Source: an uncultured bacterium (GTDB taxonomy: Bacteria; Planctomycetota; Uabimicrobiia; Uabimicrobiales; JABWCH01). From it: 64,000 nucleotides of DNA. The stretch's first letter is position 1. Every line of letters begins with the position of its first letter. Below, one piece after another: positions 59,000-64,000 of the stretch. Below the pieces are notes generated by a model. It made no database searches, had not been told where the DNA came from, and was given only the letters and a program-made list of their open reading frames with translations. Location: NCBI GenBank assembly GCA_938003875.1, contig CALKWO010000156.1, positions 1-64,000 of the forward strand. The letters run 5' to 3'. A program made the translations under genes and the position numbers.

Positions 59000-59329
59000 A
59001 GAAATGAGATTAATGGAATTAAAAAAGAGGCAACTAAAATACTACATATTTCATAAAAGTCAATGTTACTATAGCATAATTTAGCGAGTTACGCAAGTCT
59101 AAGAAATTAAAAAAAAGATAATTTTTTCTTAGATTTTACTTGCCTTTGAACGGCATCTTCAATAAAATCATAAAAGTGACCAAAACCTTAGTTTTGTTCA
59201 ATTATTTAAAGTACGCCGACCGCCTAAAATCCTCTTCATTTCAAGCCCAAAAGCAGTTATCATGTTTTCTGCCTTTCCATCATCCAATTTCACAATATTT
59301 TTCTACCTCCTTCTGCAAATCTTTATTCT
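59000..59329. other. Intergenic region with recombinase-site-like repeats
   Basis: CCTTAGTTTTG at 59186-59196 is inverted as CAAAACTAAGG at 59370-59380, just inside the recombinase gene, and GTGACCAAAAC / GTCACCAAAAC repeats accompany them. The first copy also forms a local CAAAAC/GTTTTG hairpin. The remainder is AT-rich, with a short TAATTTTTTCT-type stretch near 59118. No gene is seen. Confidence 0.45.
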
Positions 59330-60028
59330 ATGAGTTTTCCTACACTTTTCCTTTCTCGCCAAAAGTCACCAAAACTAAGGAAAGGTGCACATATTGTCAA
59401 AAAATTCTCTCGATATTGCGTTGATCCGGTGGTTTGTCCAACGCAGGCCGAAATCAAAGTCATGTTGAAAGCGGCTCAAGAACGAAAGCAACAAGGCCGG
59501 GCAGGCATCAAAGACTGGATGTTCGTGGTCTTGGGGTTGAATACTGGTTTACGCATTTCGGAAATAGCAGGGCTGAAATGCGGCCATGTTATATACGCAA
59601 GAGCACTTTATCCCCATATTTTTGTAAAGCAGGGAAAAACCCCCAATAGCAGGCGAATCGTCCCCTTAAATGATAGAGCAACTGAAGCGATCAAGGAATA
59701 TATCAGCTTCAAAAACCGTTGGCAGGAAGCCATAGATGACAATGCGCCTTTTCTGTTGCCCCCGTCTGGAGAAGGTCACTACAGCAGGTCCGGGCTTTAT
59801 GCCTCTTTTCGTCGGGTGCTTTCGCTTTGTGCTGGGATCGAAAAACCAGAGCGTTTTCACCCTCATAGCATGAGACATGCTTTTAGCAGCCATCTGTATG
59901 AAGCTACCAAAGATATCAAGCTCGTTAGTGAGCTTCTCGGACATAGCAGTGTGGAAGTCACCGCCCAGATGTACATTTCCATCTTTGCCTCCCAGAAAAT
60001 CGAAGCGGTGCAGAAGTTGTATTTGTGA
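59330..60028 (+). CDS. Tyrosine recombinase (XerC/D-like)
   Basis: 232 residues, largely a catalytic domain. It has Arg in NTGLRISEIAGLK near 83, Lys region RRIVPLN, HSMRHAFSSHLY near 180-191, the second His in LLGHSSVEV near 205, and the nucleophilic Tyr in AQMYISIF near 216. It lacks a full N-terminal core-binding domain. It probably integrates or resolves the element or converts dimers. A T-rich but weak leader precedes the ATG. The paired inverted sites at 59186 and 59370 may be its targets. Confidence 0.9.
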   Translation: MSFPTLFLSRQKSPKLRKGAHIVKKFSRYCVDPVVCPTQAEIKVMLKAAQERKQQGRAGIKDWMFVVLGLNTGLRISEIAGLKCGHVIYARALYPHIFVKQGKTPNSRRIVPLNDRATEAIKEYISFKNRWQEAIDDNAPFLLPPSGEGHYSRSGLYASFRRVLSLCAGIEKPERFHPHSMRHAFSSHLYEATKDIKLVSELLGHSSVEVTAQMYISIFASQKIEAVQKLYL

Positions 60029-60057
60029 ATATTTTGAAAATCTTTAAGGAAAAAGTA

Positions 60058-60726
60058 ATGGATCGTAGATTATTTTGTATTATCCTATTTTTTATTTTTT
60101 TCGGAATCGCCGAAGTGGATGCACTGGATATGCATGACGGTTTGATTAATATCATAATGAGCCATAATAGGCAAAATGCTTTTCTAAGTGTAGTTACTTA
60201 TAATGACCCCCCCTATAGAGATGGAAATGATAAAGTCTCTGCAATCGCTGTATTGATCATGCCCAACTTTCGATACGATGACATCATCGAAGAACTAGAT
60301 TGGTGGCTTACTTTAAAAATTGCAAGCAAAGGAGGTAGCTTTGGAGAAGTAATGGGGGAAACCTTAAAACATGGTTTAAGTGGGGCTATGGATGAAGGGA
60401 GGATTTCTTTAATCTTGGAAATGTTGTTATTCAGAGAGGAAAATGGAACCTTTAAATATCATATTTACCGAGGATATGATACCAGTGGAAATTTGTATGG
60501 ATTTGCCAATGCGTTACGAGGTGTAGCTATAGATAATCGTTTCAGCCCGGCTATCCAATTGGGTAAAACAATTGCTCAAATCCATAGCAATCCACAATTC
60601 CAATATGTCGATAAACTGGAGATGACTTATAAACAAGGATATTTAGAAGTTGACAAAACCAGTATCCGTTACTATGTAGGTACTTATTCTAATATAATGG
60701 GATGCACTTCTATTAAATTACAATAA
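60058..60726 (+). CDS. Secreted protein of unknown function
   Basis: 222 residues from the ATG at 60058; the frame is open to 60025. A signal peptide is clear: basic MDRR, a hydrophobic core FCIILFFIFFGIA and a cleavage region near EVDAL. The mature part has no repeats or known motifs that I recognise. AAGGA precedes the ATG, so it uses a Shine-Dalgarno unlike most genes around it. The next gene, 29 bp away, does the same, suggesting the pair has a different origin from the T-leader genes. Confidence 0.72.
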   Translation: MDRRLFCIILFFIFFGIAEVDALDMHDGLINIIMSHNRQNAFLSVVTYNDPPYRDGNDKVSAIAVLIMPNFRYDDIIEELDWWLTLKIASKGGSFGEVMGETLKHGLSGAMDEGRISLILEMLLFREENGTFKYHIYRGYDTSGNLYGFANALRGVAIDNRFSPAIQLGKTIAQIHSNPQFQYVDKLEMTYKQGYLEVDKTSIRYYVGTYSNIMGCTSIKLQ

Positions 60727-60755
60727 TAGTAACAAAATAACACAGGAGTCTTGCT

Positions 60756-61019
60756 ATGTTGACTGCATCGCGAAAAAAAGGGAATGTCTTTGTTATTTTG
60801 ATAGGGATCACGATCCTCTTCTTTGGTCTAAGCTGGGTTTTTAAGCAACTAGGAGCACTTGCAGAATCCGATATTTTACTAGGAGTAGGAGGATTGACAG
60901 GTTTTTTAACAATCTTAGTTGTTTTATGGATTGTATTTGTAGCCCTTGTGAAACACCCTGTAGGTGCTTTTATCTTGTCTGTTATAGCAGATGTTATCAT
61001 CACCTATTTAATGAAGTAA
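60756..61019 (+). CDS. Small membrane protein
   Basis: 87 residues with two or three hydrophobic helices (about 10-30, 42-62 and 66-85) and few charged residues. AGGAG lies 7 nt before the ATG. It follows the secreted protein in the same direction. No family is recognised. Confidence 0.7.
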   Translation: MLTASRKKGNVFVILIGITILFFGLSWVFKQLGALAESDILLGVGGLTGFLTILVVLWIVFVALVKHPVGAFILSVIADVIITYLMK

Positions 61020-61082
61020 TGCCTACGATGCAAGGCGTAATTCCCCTATCGCCTTGCAATATTTCGTTGTCTTACTTTTCCT

Positions 61083-61394
61083 TCATTTCCCATTTCTTTG
61101 TGGATTATGTTTTTCAATTAGAAATTCCAATTCCTGCATCAATTTTTTACATCGTCTTTCCCATATCTGCTCAGCATCTTTCTGGAAAAACCAGGCCAGG
61201 GGTTTGGCTGTTGCCTGAGAGATTTTGAGTAGATCAGCTAAAAAAAGATCCTTTTCCTCTCGTTCACGAAAAATTATCCAGGTACGGCTACGGGATAGAT
61301 ATTGCCCTAAATCGGCTTGCTTCATTCCGGCACTGATTCTAGCCTCTTTGATTTTTGAGCGGGCTTCGTTCACTAAAATTTTTTCGTTTGACAT
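61083..61394 (-). CDS. XRE-family helix-turn-helix regulator
   Basis: 103 residues. The N-terminal helix-turn-helix is visible in KIKEARISAGMKQADLGQYL and the recognition helix region SRSRTWIIFREREEKD near 37-52. A C-terminal helical part (EQIWERRCKKLMQEL) may dimerise. The ATG at 61394 follows a CTTAATTTTTTGTG leader. It is divergent from the other XRE-like gene, with 259 bp between, so they may cross-regulate. Confidence 0.8.
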   Translation of the reverse strand: MSNEKILVNEARSKIKEARISAGMKQADLGQYLSRSRTWIIFREREEKDLFLADLLKISQATAKPLAWFFQKDAEQIWERRCKKLMQELEFLIEKHNPQRNGK

Positions 61395-61653
61395 ACACAA
61401 AAAATTAAGTTTATAGAATAATTGATCGCAAGAGCCAAAGTATTATACCCGATATTTTCCAGGTGAAAAGGCCAAATGTCGGACTTAGGCCGATACTTTT
61501 CTTAAACATTTTTTAAACAAATCGCTAATCAAATTGCCAACATTATATTTTGGCTTGTAGAAATAGTCAAGTCTCTCTGGTTGCACGATCAAAAAGAGTA
61601 GTTTATGATGATTTTTGTGTTCTATTTTGAAACATTTTTGTAACTTTTCCGCT
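61395..61653. promoter_or_regulatory. Divergent regulatory region between two XRE-like genes
   Basis: About 260 bp with an imperfect palindrome around GTCGGACTTAGGCCGATAC (near 61478) and a longer pairing of AAAGTAT (61437-61443) with ATACTTT. Candidates for operators of the two HTH proteins. No confident -35/-10 promoter is seen. Confidence 0.4.
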
Positions 61654-62085
61654 ATGCCTATCCTACAAGTCCGCAGTCGCCTCCAGTACTACCGTCTTCG
61701 TTTGGGGCTATCGCAAGAAGAACTTGCCCAAAAAACACAAAAACACCTCTTTTGCCTTGGTATCGAGTATCGCAGGGAATTATCCCTATGTAGCATTTCG
61801 CCAAGAATACGTCATGAGTTCCAAAGAAGGGGCTTTTGTATTGCTCCAAAATCACGGCTTGTTTTGAAAGAAACCAAGAAGAAATGGAGCATCCAGAAAA
61901 CCCGATATATTCTTGAACTATTGGAAAACCGGATTGAAGTTTATGATACAGGCATTCACCCGATGACAATATCCCGGAATGAGAGAAATATTATTCAATG
62001 TCCCCACCCTGCTACTATGCAAAAACTGGCCCTGGCAGTAGGCGAACCCCTATACAAGGTCTTCCCGCCCGTGAAATTCAGATAA
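61654..62085 (+). CDS. XRE-type HTH protein with a large insertion
   Basis: 143 residues from the ATG at 61654; the frame is open to 61615. The first half of an XRE helix-turn-helix, YYRLRLGLSQEELAQKT (about 11-27), is followed not by the recognition helix but by about 75 residues. Then ISRNERNIIQCPHPATMQKL and AVGEPLYKVF supply the recognition helix and the remaining helices of the same fold. The insertion contains basic strands and KWSIQKTRYILELLENRIEV. The frame is open and the join points are clean, so an insertion into the domain is likely. A T-rich TTTTTGTAACTTTTCCGC leader precedes it. Confidence 0.68.
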   Translation: MPILQVRSRLQYYRLRLGLSQEELAQKTQKHLFCLGIEYRRELSLCSISPRIRHEFQRRGFCIAPKSRLVLKETKKKWSIQKTRYILELLENRIEVYDTGIHPMTISRNERNIIQCPHPATMQKLALAVGEPLYKVFPPVKFR

Positions 62086-62116
62086 CATCCACGTTTTATT
62101 TTTTTTACTTGTTTTT

Positions 62117-62914
62117 ATGCCCTCGAATTGTCAGAAATGTGACAATACCGGTTTTCTTGGCAAAAAAGTGTATTATTCGTTTTGCGATTTGATCGGAGAA
62201 GAATATTGCTTGTGCAACTTAGGCGACAAGGCATTTCGGAGATGGTGCCAAAGTGCGGAAGTCCAGCAATCCATCCGGCTCATTCGAAAAAAAGAAGTGG
62301 AGAAGGCATTGGCATTTTCAGAAATCCCGTCGTACTGGAAAGAAAAGACGCTGGCATCTTTGGAAGGCCAGGAAAATCTTATACTCACTGTCAATCGCTA
62401 TCTGGACGGTTTTCCTAAATTTCGGGAACAGGGAATAGGCATGTATCTGTGGTCAGCGGGATCAGGGCGGGGTAAGACCCATGTTTTGAGTGCGGTTTGC
62501 AACGAGCTTATCCAAAGGTATCTGGTGCCATGTATTTTCATGACTGAGGAGCAGATGTATTTTCGCATCAGGGAGGCATATCAAAACCATGCCATATCCG
62601 AAAAAAAACAGTATCGGAAATTCATGGAGGCCAAGTGCTTGTTTCTGGATGATCTGGGAGCTACCAAGATAACTCCCTGGAAAAACGAGGTACTGACCGG
62701 GATTCTGGATTATCGCCTCAATCGTCGTCTCCCTACTTTTTTCACGTCCAATTTTTCACCAGAGGGGTATGAGCAAAACCTCCAAAGCTCGTTTGTAGCC
62801 AGGCCGGGCAGGATTACGTCCCGCATATACGAGATGTGCCGGGGGTTTATCCTTGAGGTGAAAGGTGAGGATTTTCGGAAAAAAATTGCTTTCAAGCTTC
62901 AAAATAAAATTTAA
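62117..62914 (+). CDS. DnaC/IstB-like helicase loader ATPase
   Basis: 265 residues. An N-terminal zinc module (NCQKC near 4-8 and CLCN near 32-35) is followed by an AAA+ domain of the DnaC family: Walker A SAGSGRGKTH near 115-123, Walker B CLFLDDLGATK near 174-184, a sensor region PTFFTSNFSPEG near 208 and an arginine-containing RITSRIYEMC near 232-241. Such ATPases load the replicative helicase and are common on phages and plasmids. The leader TTTTATTTTTTTTACTTG ends 6 nt before the ATG. It supports a replication role for this block. Confidence 0.9.
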   Translation: MPSNCQKCDNTGFLGKKVYYSFCDLIGEEYCLCNLGDKAFRRWCQSAEVQQSIRLIRKKEVEKALAFSEIPSYWKEKTLASLEGQENLILTVNRYLDGFPKFREQGIGMYLWSAGSGRGKTHVLSAVCNELIQRYLVPCIFMTEEQMYFRIREAYQNHAISEKKQYRKFMEAKCLFLDDLGATKITPWKNEVLTGILDYRLNRRLPTFFTSNFSPEGYEQNLQSSFVARPGRITSRIYEMCRGFILEVKGEDFRKKIAFKLQNKI

Positions 62915-62925
62915 TAACATTTTTC

Positions 62926-64000
62926 ATGCGATTTTTCAGAAAAGACAACACGGGTAACGAACTTTGCTTCTTACGAATCGAAGTGTCTCGGAACAACGAG
63001 CAAGGGCCGCTCACTATGGAGCAGGTGCTTTTGGCCTTGCATGGACGAGGTTGTTCTTTGTCTTTTGAAAATTGGGGAGAAGATGGTATGTTACGACAGG
63101 CAATTGTCTTGCAACGGTCGCAAAAAGAATTTGTCATAAATCTGTTGGAAAAACATTATCCAGGTATCTTGGTCACAGAGGATAAAAATCCCCTGCCCCA
63201 AAGAAGAGAACTATCTACACAGGAATTGACTCTGGCTTCTGTGGCAATTTTTCCGATTCGGCGATATTCCCAAACGGCGGACTGGATACGAAAGGTCTGG
63301 ACGGATACTCAGGCAGGGATATTATCTAGCCTTATCCGTGGCAACCGTTTTATCCAGATCATTTTCGAGCCGGAAAAACCTTCATGGCGCAAGAAAGGCA
63401 AGCACACGCTGGCGATCTATGAAGCCTTTTCCTCAATCTGGATATTTCGGAGATGCTGGAAATGGCGGGATGCGTTCTTTCAAGCGGTGTATCGTAGCTT
63501 TTGGCTCAGAGTCTTTTGTTTGATTTTGGTTCGAGGACAAGCCCAGAGAATGCCCGAAAAAATTGACCATCGAGGACACGGCAAGGAATCTGTGGAAGAG
63601 GCAGTTGTTTCAAAGCTTTCACAGATCGGGTTTCGGGTGACGATTCGATTGATTTGCTCAAAGCAGGATGCAAAGGAAGCAATCAGGGAGATGGCAGGGG
63701 GTTTTGCGCAATTCGGTATTCCAGAACTCAACGAATTTCGCTTGAAAGGAAAAAAGCCGGTACATGATTCAAAACTTGCCCAGGCCAGAAAACATAGCGA
63801 GAGCATGGTGCTTTCTCTGGAGGAACTGGCTGGCATTCTGGTGCTTCCCACAAAGCAAACCAATATATCAGAGCTTTCCAGGGCATCCTTTCGGGTACTC
63901 CCTTATTGCCATAAGAAGCGAGGGATCAGCATCGGCACTTCGATTGGTTCCCAGAAAGAAATAAAAATATCGTATCGGGAACTTTCCAGGCATCTGGCGG
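62926..64000 (+). CDS. Conjugation-type protein N-terminus, truncated by the window
   Basis: Open from the ATG at 62926 to the window edge, about 358 codons. The N-terminal layout is CFLRIEVSRNNEQGPLTMEQ, LLALHGRGCSLSFENW and a beta-rich region with NLLEKHYPGILVTED near 75-89. It resembles the front of VirD4/HerA-type conjugation ATPases found in diverse bacteria, where this domain precedes the P-loop. A hydrophobic stretch SFWLRVFCLILV near 190 could touch the membrane. The P-loop itself is not visible. The T-rich stretch ACATTTTTC is directly before the ATG. The family call is tentative. Confidence 0.62.
   Translation, partial: MRFFRKDNTGNELCFLRIEVSRNNEQGPLTMEQVLLALHGRGCSLSFENWGEDGMLRQAIVLQRSQKEFVINLLEKHYPGILVTEDKNPLPQRRELSTQELTLASVAIFPIRRYSQTADWIRKVWTDTQAGILSSLIRGNRFIQIIFEPEKPSWRKKGKHTLAIYEAFSSIWIFRRCWKWRDAFFQAVYRSFWLRVFCLILVRGQAQRMPEKIDHRGHGKESVEEAVVSKLSQIGFRVTIRLICSKQDAKEAIREMAGGFAQFGIPELNEFRLKGKKPVHDSKLAQARKHSESMVLSLEELAGILVLPTKQTNISELSRASFRVLPYCHKKRGISIGTSIGSQKEIKISYRELSRHLA

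Overview
The window is AT-rich bacterial DNA dominated by accessory genes. No ribosomal-protein, rRNA or central-metabolism genes are visible. It reads as a genomic island, or part of a large mobile element or plasmid. Shine-Dalgarno-led genes, PAS/hybrid histidine kinases, TPR-CHAT proteins with an ECF-like sigma factor, and Replic_Relax/VirD4-like mobilisation genes suggest a Gram-negative environmental bacterium. Planctomycetota or a deep-branching relative is possible, but the sequence does not settle the phylum.

Layout, left half. 1-6.4 kb: a type I restriction-modification operon (hsdM, hsdS, hsdR, minus strand) with a VapBC-type toxin-antitoxin pair between hsdS and hsdR. 6.9-11 kb: a two-gene hybrid histidine kinase operon. 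11.5-16.7 kb: a serine resolvase, a CHC2-TOPRIM primase/helicase split by a frameshift, and a tyrosine integrase. 17.1-17.2 kb: an intact tRNA-Gln(CUG) and the 3' half of a tRNA-Leu(CAG), a probable attachment-site relic. 17.5-19.3 kb: a PARIS-like anti-phage pair (AAA ATPase plus DUF4435/TOPRIM). 19.4-25.3 kb: a three-gene TIGR04255 operon, a GNAT-like protein, an AlbA_2 regulator, a short tyrosine recombinase and an EEP-family nuclease/phosphatase. 25.5-27.3 kb: a complete IS701-like insertion sequence with 17-bp inverted repeats and a GTAA target duplication. 27.3-35 kb: a small-protein operon divergent from an operon of ECF-like sigma factor, zinc-binding anti-sigma-like protein and a 1345-residue TPR-CHAT protease.

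Layout, right half. 35.5-47.8 kb: a mobilisation module (Replic_Relax protein, VirD4/HerA-like ATPase with a Ser/Gly-rich insert, coiled-coil and membrane proteins, a second relaxase-like gene), interrupted by a HemK-like methyltransferase, a PdxT-like amidotransferase and a DUF1697 gene. 48.1-48.5 kb: five tandem 79-bp repeats. 48.5-63 kb: a block of small zinc-finger or orphan genes, a methyltransferase-SNF2 helicase fusion, an HD hydrolase, a TrmB-like regulator, a tyrosine recombinase, HTH genes, a DnaC-like helicase loader, and the start of a conjugation-type protein running off the window.

The most striking signal is that the two halves use different start signals. Genes left of about 47.8 kb mostly have purine-rich Shine-Dalgarno sites. 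Almost every gene from 48.5 to 63 kb, on both strands, lacks one and instead has a T-rich leader, roughly TTTATTTTTTTAAC, about 10-20 nt before ATG. Several leaders follow a GC-rich hairpin. The leader also precedes micro-ORFs of 17, 23 and 48 codons. This block probably came from a replicon with its own expression signals, and the 79-bp repeats at its left edge would suit an origin or centromere. The other candidate for new biology is the sigma/anti-sigma/CHAT-protease operon, which could be a protease-gated transcriptional response lying next to several defence systems.
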